A DNA stretch of 64,000 bases from Semisulcospira habei (Eukaryota > Mollusca > Gastropoda > Semisulcospiridae). Position numbers and translations under genes: made by a program. The stretch spans positions 193,915,627 through 193,979,626 of the forward strand of contig BTPG01000003.1 of the NCBI GenBank assembly GCA_036245525.1. Reading direction: 5' to 3'. The notes under the pieces were generated by a model, which saw only the letters and a program-made list of their open reading frames with translations, was not told the origin of the DNA and ran no database searches. Below, piece by piece: positions 33,237 to 45,528 of the stretch (the first letter of the stretch is position 1; each line of letters begins with the position of its first letter).

Positions 33237-35710
33237 CTAAGTGTTAAATGCCCGACAAAAAAGAAAAGTCTTTAAGTGAGCTTTGAACTGTGACAATGTG
33301 GGCAGATTCCACATTTCAGTTGGCAGGGAGTTCCACACACTTGGAGCTAAAAAGGTGAAAGAACGCTCCCTGACAGTTTTCATGTTAAGTTTTGGGATTT
33401 TTTTAAGTTTTACCATAGAGGAATGGAGGGTGCGTGACAGCTGATAAACAGACAGCTTGGCAGAAAGGTACGGCGAGAGAGATCCGTCAAAATGCCGATA
33501 GGCGAAAATTGCAATTTTGTAATGGCAGCGGAATTTTACAGGCAACCAGTGCAGCTGCTTCAGTAGAGGTGTAACGTGGTCTCTCTTTTGTTTCTTCAAG
33601 ATGAGACGTGCCGCATTGTTTTGAATCATCTGCAAGCGTGAAATCTGATCTGCCGGTAAACCTGCCAGTACAGAATTGCAATAATCGAGCCTGGGCATAA
33701 TGAATGCATTTACAAGTCTTGACACCGCACTTTCTGTGAGATACGGTCTGAGGGAAGAAATTCTGCGCAGCTCAAGGAAACCAGCTCGGCAGATGCTACT
33801 GATATGATCATGCATGGAGAGCGTCGAATCAATCTTCACACCCAGATATTTCACACAGTTTTGGAAGGGAATGCTGCAGCCACCAATGTTTGTGAACTCG
33901 CCATTAATCAGTAGCGGCTAATGTCTCTGTTTGTTTGTCTATTTTGACAAAGGGTATTTACCCAAAATATTAATAAATTGTGTTGTACCGTTTTTTTCTA
34001 AGCGTGTTTCTTTCTCCGTTGGGTACTTATTCGCCATTAATCAGACTAAGGCGAGACTGAGAGCCGACAGGCATGACTTCAGTTTTGTCGGTGTTAAGCC
34101 TAAGTTTGTTGCTTGTCATCCAGGACAGGACCTCATCTATACAACACTGTACGCTCATCTTAGCAGAGCTGAAATGGCTAGGCGCGCTACTTCTTGACAA
34201 TTCAGTATCGTCAGGATACTTGTGAAAATCACACTCATGGGCGGCAATTACATCAGACAGAGGTTGTGAATATAGAGTGAACAAAACAGGCCCTAATACG
34301 GAGCCCTGAGGGACTCCACACAACAAAAGACTAGAAGCAGATAGCGGGCCATTAACAATAACAGCCTGAGAACGATCCTTAACGTATGAAGTGAACCAGG
34401 CAAGGGCAGTACCACGGATGCCAAAGGTCATCTCTAATCTTTTCAGCAAAACAGAATGATCGAGCATGTCGAATGCTGCACTGAGGTCCAGCAGAGCAAT
34501 GAGAGAGACAAGTCTCTTGTCTGCCTTCACTAGCAGACCATCCAGGACGCTCAGCACAGCAGTCTCCGTGCTGTGATCCTTTCTGTATGCCGACTGATGC
34601 ATTTCTAACAGACCGTTTCCAGACAAATGGCTTTGTAGCTGTTTCAAAACAACCTTCTCCAAAATCTTTGAAATAAACGGAAGGTTAGAGACAGGTCTAA
34701 AATTCTTCAAGTCGTTTGGGTCCAGTCCAGGCTATTTCAAGAGTGGTGTCACAACAGCATGTTTAAACTGAATAGGCACAGCACCTGTAGAGAGAGATGC
34801 ATTAACCATGGTGGTAATCAGTGGGAGGAGATCATCGATGCACTGTTTTATGAGGGACGTGGGCAAGAGATCAAGCACACAGCTCTTTGTTGGTGACTTC
34901 ATAATAAGTTCATGGATCTCCTGCTCAGTCACTGGCTCGAAACGAGACAGTGAAGGGCCATTATACACACCAAAAGTAGGGGGATCACATGAACATGAGT
35001 CTAGTTCAGAGCGGATGTGCTTAATCTTATCTGAGGAAAAGTCACAGAAACGTTGAGGAAGGACAAGGCTTGACACATCCGTCGGAAGGGGTGTGGTACG
35101 GGGCTTGCCCTGCAGCTCACTGAAGACTGAGAAGAGTTGCTTGGACGTCGAGCTGGAGTCGATTCTGTCCTGGTAGTACTTCGGTTCTCACTTTCACGTA
35201 GATCAGTCTGTGGACAGTCAGGCCAGTCCGTCTCCAATGACGCTCCGCGCATCTCCGTCGGTGGCGAGCTTCTCTGACGTCATCGGATAACCACGGGGTG
35301 GATGGTCGGTCCCTCACCAGCCAGGTGACAGAGGGGGCGTGCCAGTCGAGCACCTGTCGAAGCCCATTGTTGTAAGCGTCCATGAGCTGCTCAGGCTCCA
35401 ATGTAGGTGACTGACACAAATCTGTAGCTGCTGCCATCTCCTTTACCTGGGCCTGAAACTCAGCTGATGAAATATTGCTAATGCTTTGTGATGTCACGAG
35501 TCGTTTACAGGGGCGAGGTCTGGTAACTGCAATAGTGCAAGCGATGACACTGTGGTCAGAGAGACCAGGATAGTCCTGCACTGCTTTAAGGGACAACATG
35601 CTGCCCTCCCTATGGACCACCGCCCAGTCGAGTGTGTGGCCGCGCTTATGTGTAGGGACGCCAATAAGCTGTGCCAAATTGTGATCGCTCAGCATGGTCT
35701 TCAGACGGCT
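33237..35710 (-). pseudogene. L2-like LINE ORF2 (endonuclease/RT), broken
   Basis: Apurinic-type endonuclease end with PGLSDHSVIACTI. RT motifs: NFRPVSNLPFISKILEKVVL, LLDLSAAFDMLDHSVLL (motif A), GVPQGSVLGPVLFTLY (motif B region) and KYPDDTEL. The usual Tyr/Phe-Ala-Asp-Asp is changed to Tyr-Pro-Asp-Asp. The C-terminal part contains LHWLPVKFRCHYKI and PSVWNSLPTEM. The element type follows from the RT and the LHWLPV tail. Frameshifts near 35,117, 34,730 and 34,020; the last coincides with the nested 119-bp Penelope insertion. Confidence 0.85.
33912..34030 (+). mobile_element. 119-bp Penelope end fragment inside the LINE
   Basis: Matches the outer 119 bp of the Penelope derivative's right arm (about 23,593-23,712). 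It is flanked by the 14-bp duplication TCGCCATTAATCAG at 33,898-33,911 and 34,031-34,044, so it is an independent, severely truncated insertion. Confidence 0.9.
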
Positions 35711-36250
35711 CACCCGCTGTTTAGCACACAGAACAAGAAAGTGCCTGGAAAGTTTAAGGATAAACTGAATGGTGTGCCGATAGTTGAGTACGTTGGACTG
35801 AGATCAAAAATGTATTCTATACTGCACCAGAAAGGTAGTCAGTCAAAAGCCAAAAGAATAATAAAACAGCGATTAAAAATAAAGACATTCGTCATAAACA
35901 TTACAAGCAAGTATTAGATGGTGCATTAATGCCTGATTATCCAAACAAGTCACTGAGATCAAACAAACATAATCTTGAAATGATTCAAACACATAAAAAG
36001 TCACTAGCAGTAAGGGACACAAAACGCGTGTTTCATAGTAAGGAGAAGGCTTATGCACCTGGTCATTAAAGACTCAAGTTATCTGAAGAAATAGCCAATG
36101 AACTGGTTGAAGAATTAATTGACGAGTTAGTTGTTGAAATGAGTAACAGTGTCTGGGGGAATAATCTGTAATTCTTCTCTGACAAATGCCCTCTGTGGGG
36201 CAGGGTCGTACAGATAATATATTGATGCGTTAGCACAGGAACTATTTTTT

Positions 36251-37090
36251 TTATATATTGTGTACAGACATAGACCAGATGGGGTCGGTTGCTCTGTGTT
36301 TAAAATTTTTTTCTGACTCACCAGGCTGATATAAATATCTTACTTGTTTTGTAAATAAACTTGTGTCGGGCACTGACGTTGGTCCTGTTTTTGGCTCTGT
36401 AATTGTTTTCAATTTAATAGCATCAGTGGGTTTTACATGTCCTTCATTATTCATTGCTTTTATCACATGTGGTAATCTCTTTACCCATTCAGTGTTACGG
36501 GCATCATGCATGAGTTCCTTAGAATACTGGTAGCTGAAAAGTCTCTCCCATAATTGCTTGTTAAAGTTCTCAATAATTGCCTGAGATCTGTGTACGCCTG
36601 TAATACCTCGTCTAACCAGTATGCTGTGCTTCGCAAATAACTGATTAACGGCGCCCTTGGATTCACTCCCAACATCAACCTGCACAAGCCTGGGGAATTT
36701 TAAAGGACCACGACTATATATCTTTGTTAATGCTGACGCAACCATGACAGCTGTTTTGTTAGATATGGGTTCGGCATCCTTATACCTTGAAGCAATGTCA
36801 ACTACAGTCAGTGCATATTTGTAATGCTTTTTTCTTATTGTATCATGTGGAAGAAACAGGAGGTCCATTTGGTGTGTGTCGTTTGGTGTTGTGTTTTCAA
36901 AATGAGGTCTTGTTATTTTTCTTGGCACAGGGAGGTATATCTGCCAAATTGCCTGTCTTTGTAACCATTGTTTGACTTGATTGAGTGTTATATCTCCGCC
37001 CACAGTGGCATGTAATTTCTGAATAGCGGTGTTTCCTTTCCAGTACCCAATTGGAGAGTAATATATTTTTGATAGTTTAGCGTCTGTCAT
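36251..37090 (-). CDS. Polinton DDE integrase, intact in copy 2
   Basis: A 279-aa open frame. N-terminal helical region, then the catalytic core: Asp in HQMDLLFLPHD, Asp in VQVDVGSES and Glu in AIIENFNKQL, with about 34 residues between the last two. It would insert the element and create the 6-bp duplication. The Phe that usually follows Gly-Ser-Glu is Ser here (GSESK versus GSEFK in copy 1), so activity is uncertain. It is convergent with polymerase B, and its start overlaps the upstream gene's stop by 4 bp (ATGA). Confidence 0.9.
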   Translation of the reverse strand: MTDAKLSKIYYSPIGYWKGNTAIQKLHATVGGDITLNQVKQWLQRQAIWQIYLPVPRKITRPHFENTTPNDTHQMDLLFLPHDTIRKKHYKYALTVVDIASRYKDAEPISNKTAVMVASALTKIYSRGPLKFPRLVQVDVGSESKGAVNQLFAKHSILVRRGITGVHRSQAIIENFNKQLWERLFSYQYSKELMHDARNTEWVKRLPHVIKAMNNEGHVKPTDAIKLKTITEPKTGPTSVPDTSLFTKQVRYLYQPGESEKNFKHRATDPIWSMSVHNI

Positions 37091-37510
37091 TTTTTTCTAA
37101 CAATATAAAGTCCCGTAAAAAATACAAATGTCATTCCCACTAGAACAAAAATTATCTCTCCATTTCTTTGATCTGTACTCGGTTTGTAATAGTCACTTAG
37201 TTTTGGTTTTGGGATAGACATGTTATTACCCGTGACTAAAAAATACTCACGAATTGCGTCGTCTGTATTTGAAAACGTATGCTGTGCGTGGCCTTCAAGT
37301 CTGAGTTTTTCATTGATGAAATCAAGTTTTTCTATTCGTTGCTTCTCATAATCCTGCTGGGCTTGTGCCAGTTTTTCTGACACCTCATTATGATGTCTCA
37401 TTTCTTCTGCTGATTCCTCTCTACCCATTTTTGAAAAAAAGATAGTTTGATCCACTGAAAGCCAATGCATTAACAACTGCACCACCAATCATAATAGCTA
37501 TTGTAGCCAT
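37087..37510 (-). pseudogene. Polinton coiled-coil protein with N- and C-terminal hydrophobic segments
   Basis: By homology the gene starts at 37,510 (MATIAIMIGGAVVNALAF, a hydrophobic N-terminus). The frame breaks in a homopolymer at about 37,435-37,445, and the remaining 117 codons are open. They hold a charged coiled coil (AEEMRHHNEVSEKLAQAQQD), a conserved middle (DAIREYFLVTG) and a C-terminal span before a basic end. This architecture recurs in Polinton neighbourhoods; function unknown. Copy 1 retains only its C-terminus (1-90). Confidence 0.65.
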
Positions 37511-37752
37511 GCTTTTTTATTTACATAGAAACATTTTCGGGAATAATTCCTTTGCTTGACGAGAAAGTCTTTTGTAGCAATTGACGCTGTGACAACTGCA
37601 ATTAGCTTTGCGCTGTCTTCAAAATCCAATCTACTGAGGTCTGCTGATTTCATTTTGAGTAGATTTTTTCCCAGCATAGAGTAAGCTACTGCTAGTCCAC
37701 TTATTACAGCAGAGTGATAGACAAGGTTCATTATGTTCTTTGTGTCACTCAT
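37498..37752 (-). pseudogene. Small Polinton membrane protein, frameshifted near its end
   Basis: 84 codons. The N-terminal half has a hydrophobic segment (AVISGLAVAYSMLG) and a second one (AKLIAVVTASIATKDFLV), suggesting two spans. The last 15 or so residues (after KDFLVKQ) look out of frame; a one-base length change near 37,545 would make the protein end earlier, at about 37,519, before the next gene's start. No function known. Confidence 0.6.
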
Positions 37753-37788
37753 TTTCTAAGGCAATAAAAATTAAAATAATATTTTTAT

Positions 37789-38304
37789 TCACTGCATATG
37801 AAATGGGTTAATGACTTTGGATGTTACTGGTAATGTGGCGACTTCTGGCTTTGTTTTTGGAGTGTCTGATTTTTTTGTCACTGTACGAGTCTGTGGTTTA
37901 TATTTTTTGTATAATTGGTAACCTATGTAACCAAATCCGACAACAAATCCAGCAAATATATATCTTGTTGTTTGAGGTTCGGTGTTAGACTGGGTTGAGA
38001 GTCTCTCATGTTGATGTGGGTGTGATGGGGAAGAGGGTCCTGATGGTCCTGACGGTTCTGACGGTCCTGATGGTAATGACTATGATGTTGGGGCTGGTGC
38101 CGAGTGGTCACTTACATGTGTCTTTTCTGCAGTTAACGCTTGAAGTTGTAATTTTTTCTGCTTATTCCATTGAGCTAATTTTTTCCCAGCCTCAATTCTG
38201 CATGGACTTTTAATTTTGGTCACTCTGTGAATCAGAGTCTGGACAGGGTTGGGGACGGGGTTTATCTGTGGGGTCATCTGTGGGGTCGTTTGTGAGTCGT
38301 CCAT
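37789..38304 (-). pseudogene. Polinton protein with Pro/Ser linker and C-terminal membrane span
   Basis: Starts at GATAAAA-ATG (38,304). N-terminal region Gln/Thr/Pro-rich, then a basic helix (AGKKLAQWNKQKKLQ), one in-frame TAG at about 38,080, a Ser/Gly/Pro linker with a short repeat (38,041-38,070), and a hydrophobic span near the end (FAGFVVGFGYIGYQLY). It overlaps the upstream gene by 95 bp in another frame. Function unknown. Confidence 0.6.
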
Positions 38305-38762
38305 TTTTATCAGCAAAAATATTGAATTTCGTGAAATCAATTTGACTCCCAGTTACGATTAATGTTATGACAGGTGCGAGATAATTACCAAACCTGTAGA
38401 ACAACTGGCATGCTAATTTACCTATTGTATTTGAAACTATGGGGTTACTCTCTAGGTCGTGTGATAAGGTATCAATGTCTACAGGCAAAAAGTGATTGAC
38501 TACTTTTGAATATAGGCATACAATAGATCTGCTCAAATCTCGGGTCATTACTGAAGCAATGTGGTTATCATATTTTTTTTAAAAGTTGATTTAATTCATT
38601 AGGTGTGAGAGTTTCAATTTCTTCTGTCATGTATTGTTTCCTGAGACAAGCTTTCGATTTGCCTGAAACAATTACAGAGAGAAGCCGCTGTTTCTTAGAT
38701 TCTAAGTCTTTGTTCTCAAATGAGTTTATTTCACTCAATAATAACAATTCTTCAGATATCAT
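38210..38762 (-). pseudogene. First gene inside the right TIR; unknown Polinton protein, frameshifted
   Basis: Two open pieces, 38,762-38,568 and 38,548-38,210, meet at an 8-base A/T run (38,574-38,581) and read in different frames. The first is helical and ends TPNELNQLLKK. The second has LACQLFYRFGNYLAPVITLI, a likely amphipathic or membrane helix, then an Asp/Pro-rich tail. The start follows GCATTATAA. No known function. Confidence 0.55.
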
Positions 38763-38892
38763 TTATAATGCAATTTAAAAAAAAACAAACTTTATAAACA
38801 CATTTGTTTTTTGTCAGTAAACCAGACATGAGAATACAAGCCCCACATGTAGAACCGTTTTGTAAATGACTGCTCTCTTTTGAAAACGTTAA

Positions 38893-40308
<1,416 letters not shown>

Positions 40309-40314
40309 GAACAT
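40309..40314. repeat. Target-site duplication GAACAT, right of Polinton copy 2
   Basis: Identical to 17,511-17,516. Confidence 0.92.
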
Positions 40315-41070
40315 CTAGAAGCAGTGTTGAGGAGACTCAAAGAAGTAAGGCCCACAGTGAAACCATCAAAATGCTGCTTTGGTTATGAAGAACTAGAGTA
40401 TATCATATGGGCAAGGGCAAGATACAACCAGAAGATGACAAGATCAGGAAACTGCAGAATGCAAGCACACCACAGACCAAAAATGAGCTCAGAGCATTTT
40501 TGGGACTGGCAGGGTATTATTGCAAATTTGTGCCGATGTATGCAGAAATATCTAATCCATTGACTGACATGACAAAGGCAAAACAGCCTGACAAAATGAA
40601 ATGGACAGAAGAGGCAGAGGAAGCATTCAGGAAGTTGAAAGGAGTTTTTGTGCAGTAAACCCGTGATGCACTTACCTGACAACAGCAAGCCATACATATT
40701 AAGGACTGATGCATCAAACACAGCTATAGGAGCTGTACTCATGCAAGAAAAAAATCAAGAAATGCATCCGATTGCTTATGCAAGCAAGAAATTATCGGCA
40801 GCCGAAATAAATTATTCTACTATTGAAAAAGAATGCTTAGCAGTCCTGTGGGGAATAAAAAGATTTGAACCATACCTGTATGGACAAAGATTCACGTTGG
40901 AAACGGATCATCAACCCTTACATTGTTTAAAGAAGTGAAAGACAGAAAATGGGCGTTTGATGAGATGGGCATTGCAGTTGCAGCAACACAATTTCCAGGT
41001 TAAGGTGATCAAAGGAAAGGATAATGTTAGTGCAGATTACCTCAGCCATATCAACAGTGAAGAAAAATAA
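40315..41070 (+). pseudogene. Gypsy RT C-terminus and RNase H
   Basis: RT thumb/connection (LEAVLRRLKE, then ELRAFLGLAGYYCKFVPMYA), then RNase H with YILRTDASNTAIGAVLMQ, IEKECLAVLWGIKRFEPYLYG and TLETDHQPLHCL. A stop follows shortly after NVSADYLSHINSEEK, with no integrase after it. Stops/frameshifts near 40,390, 40,655 and 40,937. Confidence 0.88.
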
Positions 41071-42559
41071 ACAGACGCAATGTTGACGTATAATGAACGT
41101 GTATGTATGTATTGAACAGTGAGGTAATAGGGAAAACAATGGTTATTGTCGTATTCCTAAATGTTAATATGAAATTGTGTCAAGTATAGCCTAAAACTAG
41201 AGTTTTAGCTGTGGAAGGGCCTTGTGTCACAATTTATTTTAATCATTGTTATTTTCTTTTGGATAGAAGTTTCGTTCTACATGATGTGTTGAGATGATGG
41301 TATGTTCTTCTTTTAGTGACGTCAAGAACATGTGACGTAGGGTGTTTGTTTGAAGGGACGGTATGCGTCATTGTGGATTTGGAGACACATCAAGTCATAA
41401 GAGATTTGCTCTTAGCTAGAATTTAGTTTTTTTGATGACATCATCGGTTTTTTATGGTCTACCCATTATTTTTTGTGAGAAGTAGAGATGGCTGGAGGTG
41501 CCTTGTGATAATCTATTGTAGAATAGATGGTAGGAGAGCAGAATCTCAAAATTACAGAAGTGTGTAAAAAAAAAGTATGTAGTTGAAGAACTACGACGTA
41601 ACCGGAATGACTATAACCAGTTACCTTGTCAAAGGCTCTGTTGGGTGGCAGACAGGCATAAAATAGTTGACGGAGTAAACCTTTCACGCATCTTTGGGTA
41701 TGTAATTTTGTTAAATAGTAGATTTGGGAAGTGTGTTAGTTGATTGGCTCTGGATTGGAAACTGTATGACATTCGGGCGCGCGTCGGCGAGTTTGAGGTA
41801 TCATCTGGCGATCGAGCGCGGGGATGGAGTCGGTTGATCGGGAAGCATTTCGTTGAGCCTGTTTGATTTTGTAATGATTTGGGTCGAGTTTTGAGGAGTT
41901 ATGTGTTGTGCGGAAATATGTCGTATTCATGTGTGTGCATGGCATTTTAAATTGATTGTTGTTATGATATTTTATTCGATGTCAGAAACGATCGGAAATC
42001 GTCGACAACGTCCGGAAACCATTGGCGGTCGTCATCGCTACAAAGTGTCGTCATTCAGGCGGAAGTAACGATCTAGCAATGGCGGATTTCTAATGGGGGG
42101 ATACAATTTTATATGTTGAATAGATGCTCTCCAGCTGGGACATTGGATATAAGTACTCCAGGTAGTCACCTTTTTGGTCTGGAGTACTCCAGGTGGTTAC
42201 GAGAGTGTTGATCCAGGTGGTGGGCAGAAGACCTTAATCGGACCACCGTGAGAGACAGTCCGCTCATTCAACCAGTGGTGTGATTCAATGGGCAGCGATA
42301 AAATATTCATCTTCAATTCACGGTCGGAGTAATTAGACTGTTTAATTTATTCCAGAATCTAAACATCAACTTAAATAGTGTAGAGTTGTCAGCAGGCATT
42401 GAGAAGAAACGTCACAGTAAAACAATTTGGATGAGATGTGATTAGTGCTCTGGACGTTGTGCAAATGTTTGAGTGTGTGCTTGTATTACAGGTGCATGAC
42501 TGAATTGCCTGAGTAGTGTGTAGGTTTATGTACGTCTATCCAACAATTCTGTGTGATAT
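41071..42559. other. 3' flank of gypsy element, no gene
   Basis: Non-coding. The gypsy polypurine tract and 3' LTR should start here; TGTGGAAGGGCC at about 41,211 could be an LTR edge, but no matching 5' LTR was found. A short direct repeat (GTACTCCAGGT) occurs at about 42,155 and 42,184. Confidence 0.4.
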
Positions 42560-43430
42560 CTTTCCATCCCTGGTGTGACAGCTGTACTGTCCAGCTTTTT
42601 CACCAGCTGAGCTCTGTTTCTTCAAGGCCATCAATGTCGTCCGCAAAGCTCATGTACGTGATTGTTCTGCCTCCAATACTGACAGTTCCTTGATAGTATT
42701 TCATAGCGGCTGTCATGATTCTTTCCAGGAAGATGTTGAAAAGAGTAGGTGAAAGCAAGCAGCCTTGTCTGACTTCAACTGTAGTTCTAAACCAGTTTCC
42801 TATTTTGCCGTTGAAGCAGACTGCTCTAGTGGCCTTGTAAAGGTTTGCTATGACTTTGATCAGGTTGGCATTGATGTTGTATAGCTTCATGGTGGACCAA
42901 AGGGTTGCATGCCACACCCTGTCAAACGCTTTCTTAAAATCCACATAGACATGATAGTGGTCTTGCTGGTGCTGAAGGTACCTCTCACATAGGTTGAAGA
43001 TCTGCTCAGATGTGCTGCACCCTGGTCTGACGCCTGCCTGTTTCTCAGCTATGATTTTCTCTGCCTGTGGCTTCAGCATGTTCAGTAGGATCTTTAACAT
43101 GACTTTGCTTTAGTGGCATATTAGACTGATCATGCGACAATTCTGGCATTGATGTAAGTTGCCTTTTTTGGAGAGAGCTATTATAAGTGATTGGGTCCAT
43201 GGTGTGTGCCTATCCCCTGACTGCCAGATCTTTTTGCAGATTGCTAGTAAAGCACTTATCATGTCGTCTCCCTCTTTTGAGATTAGCTCTGCAGGAATTT
43301 TGTCTGCTCCTGCTGCCTTCCATTTTTTTTAGTGACTTCACTGCAGCTTCTACTTCTTCTCGGAGGATGGGATAGTTGCCATTGTTGGTGACTGGTGGGT
43401 TGACAAGTAAGTCTGGGTCCCCTGTCTGGG
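42560..43430 (-). pseudogene. Non-LTR reverse transcriptase fragment
   Basis: Minus strand: helical lead-in (AAVKSLKKWKAAGADKIPAE), then PQAEKIIAEKQAGVRPG, VYVDFKKAFDRVWH (motif A Asp), VRQGCLLSPTLFNIFLE (motif B) and MSFADDIDGL (catalytic box). This matches the endonuclease-RT LINEs common in molluscs. Stops at about 43,110-43,140; it ends abruptly at 42,560. Confidence 0.85.
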
Positions 43431-43757
43431 TCTCTCTTTCTCCGTGTAAGAAAGGGTGGGGGATTGACTGTGTGCAGGTGTTGGCCGTTTACATTTGTTT
43501 GAGTTTGAACACAGAATTGAAAAAATTAAAAATTCCTTCATGAATATCGAGTCAGGCATGGTGTATACCGATCTGATTCAAAAGATTTTTATTTTGGTTT
43601 CAAGAACCAAGCTAGTCTGAAATGAAAAATGTGAATAATTGCAGGCCCCTTTGAATTTTTCTTTTCAGAACATGTCTATTCATAACATACCTGAATTGAC
43701 GTCTCATGTCTTTTCATGCCTAGAGTGTTAGCAACGGGTGGTGGTGTGATCGTACAT
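43430..43757. mobile_element. Terminal inverted repeat fragment of a third Polinton
   Basis: Matches copy 2's right TIR (about 39,716-40,025) in the same orientation. It lacks the outer tip (about 285 bp) and the long (CT)n. Confidence 0.85.
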
Positions 43758-43853
43758 GTGTGTCATGCATGAGTTCCTTAGAATACTGATAACTGAAAAG
43801 TATATCTGATAATTGTTTGTTAAAGTTTTCAACAATTGCCTGCTATCCACCAC
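43758..43853 (-). pseudogene. Integrase scrap of a third Polinton
   Basis: Matches the Polinton integrase C-terminal coding and is nearly identical to 45,366-45,453 in the same orientation, so this 90-bp stretch is present twice around the Tc1 element. Confidence 0.8.
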
Positions 43854-44930
43854 GACGAAGCCTAACGCCAGTAGATCAAGGCCGGGAGCTAGCATGGCTG
43901 CAGGATGGAATTTCCGGACGAGAAGTTGGTAGACGTCTTGGGGTGTCCCATTCAGTGATCCAGAGGCTGCTGGCACGATTCCTATAAACTGGAAGGGCAG
44001 AACGACGACCCTGCTCAGGACGTCCACGTTGCACCAGCAGAAGGGAGGACAGATACCTCTGTATGGTGGCTCTGCGCCACCGAACTGTCACGTCAATCAC
44101 TCTGCGACGTCAACTGATGCAAGCTGCAAACGTTAACGTCAGCAGAAACACAGTCTGTCGACGTCTGCGCGAAATTGGCCTGGCTTCATGCAGAGCAACA
44201 GTGAGAATACCCCTCACTCCAGCTCATCGCAGAGCCCGGGTTGCCTGGTGTCGTCAACATGTGAGGTGAAACAGACTCCAGTGGACTGAGGTTCTGTTTA
44301 CTGATGAGTCACGGTTCACCAAGTCCTTCAACGACGGCAGGGTGAAGGTCTGGAGTCGCCAGGGCAAGCGATTCACGGATGGATGCATACAAGAGGTGGA
44401 TCGCTATGGAGGAGGCTCAGTCATAGTCTGGGCAGGCTTCAGCAGGGAAAGCAGCCCCCCCCCCCCCCGCCCTCCACGTCATCCGAGGCACCCTGACTGG
44501 ACTGCAATATCGGGACGAGATTGTGCATTCCCCATCCAGCCAGCTCTCCAAGTCATAGGCGACAATGCTGTTCTGCAGGACGACAACGCTCAACCTCATG
44601 ACGCCCGTGTGGTGGATGAGTACCTTGAGCAACGGGGCATCATGAGCTCGTTCCCCCGATCTGGCTCCCATCGAGCACTTTTGGGACGTGCTGGCGCAAC
44701 GTGCAGTCAGCAACCACCCCCCACCTCAAGGCGTCCCCCAGCTGACTCAGTTCCTGCATCAAGAGTGGGAACGATCCCACAACATGTTCTCCAAACCCTG
44801 GTGAACTCCAGGCGTCAACGCTGCATTGAATGCCTGGCTGCAAACGGTGGGTGCACTCGCTACTGACTGGACCAGTCTTGTGTGACTTTCCAAATGAGGG
44901 GTGGGTGAACATTTTAACCTACTGATGTTG
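43854..44930 (+). pseudogene. Tc1/mariner transposase, dead
   Basis: N-terminal helix-turn-helix (REVGRRLGVSHSVIQRLLARF) with a stop after it. Then RRLREIGLASCRATV, first catalytic Asp in LFTDESRFT, second Asp in LQDDNAQPHDARVVDEYLEQ. A degraded third-acidic region after that (HRALLGRAG in a shifted frame). A run of 14-15 Cs at about 44,455 marks one frameshift. No terminal inverted repeats were identified; the 5' end is truncated at the junction with Polinton DNA. Confidence 0.88.
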
Positions 44931-45064
44931 TTACAATTGCTTGATTTACTCAAAACTTAAATGAAATTGCTACTGAATAAATTAGCAAAGTACTGACTTC
45001 AAGTATTATTACATTATTTGTGTGGTGCTGTCGGTGCGTCTGAGATAATAAGTGGCCCTTACGT

Positions 45065-45528
45065 TTGGACCATTAGTTACAGATAATAAATAGATGGGTT
45101 ACCAGGGACTATTTTTTTATATTGTGAACAGCCGTAGACCATATTGGATCAGTTGCCCTACGACTTATATCCTTCTCTGCCTCGCCGGGTTGATACAGAT
45201 ATCTTACCTGTTATGTAAACAAACTTGTGTCAGGGGTTTTTAATGTTGGTGCCGGTGGTGGCGGCTTTGTTTTTAATTTAATAGCATCAGTAGGTTTGAG
45301 GTGACCCTCGTTATTCATTGCTTTTACCACAGATGGTAATCTCTTAACCCACTCAGTGTTACGTGTGTCATGCATGAGTTCCTTAGAATACTGATAACTG
45401 AAAAGTATATCTGATAATTGTTTGTTAAAGTTCTCAACAATTGCCTGTTATCCGTGCACGCCTGGTATACCGCGTCGTACTAGCACGCCGTGCTTAGCAA
45501 ATAATCGATTAACTGCACCTTTGAATTC
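45065..45528 (-). pseudogene. Integrase C-terminal fragment of a third Polinton
   Basis: Homologous to about 36,210-36,660 of copy 2, integrase orientation minus, with several frame breaks. It ends where (TTA)n begins at about 45,530. Confidence 0.85.

Larger units (their letters stand above)
33021..35710 (-). mobile_element. L2-like LINE, 5' truncated, inserted in polymerase B
   Basis: Minus-strand order: endonuclease C-terminal part (35,713-35,117), linker, RT fingers and palm (35,076-34,027) and thumb/C-terminal part (33,854-33,237). A 3' tail with (AAT)n lies at 33,021-33,050. The borders are base-exact by comparison with intact copy 1 polymerase: ...AAAAGAT, then the element, then CACCCGCTG. 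No target duplication is visible. Confidence 0.9.
30010..36171 (+). pseudogene. Protein-primed family B DNA polymerase, Polinton copy 2, interrupted by a LINE
   Basis: The first 492 codons are open to 31,485: an N-terminal domain, a C2H2-like finger (CNRCLQRFS...HSLHC), the exonuclease motif FVVYADFESL (about residue 340) and an HNH-like Cys/His segment (CWICEQPF, DHDHITGRYRGAAH). Motif A (LDSNNLYGWAM) is at about 32,180-32,210. Motif B is destroyed by a 7-bp deletion at about 32,640. Motif C (YTDTDSM) is at 32,916-32,936. The L2-like LINE (33,021-35,710) interrupts the C-terminal part, which resumes at 35,711 and ends at 36,171. Stops also at about 31,484 and 36,067. Start chosen because AAATAAAA directly precedes ATG 30,010. 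Confidence 0.92.
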
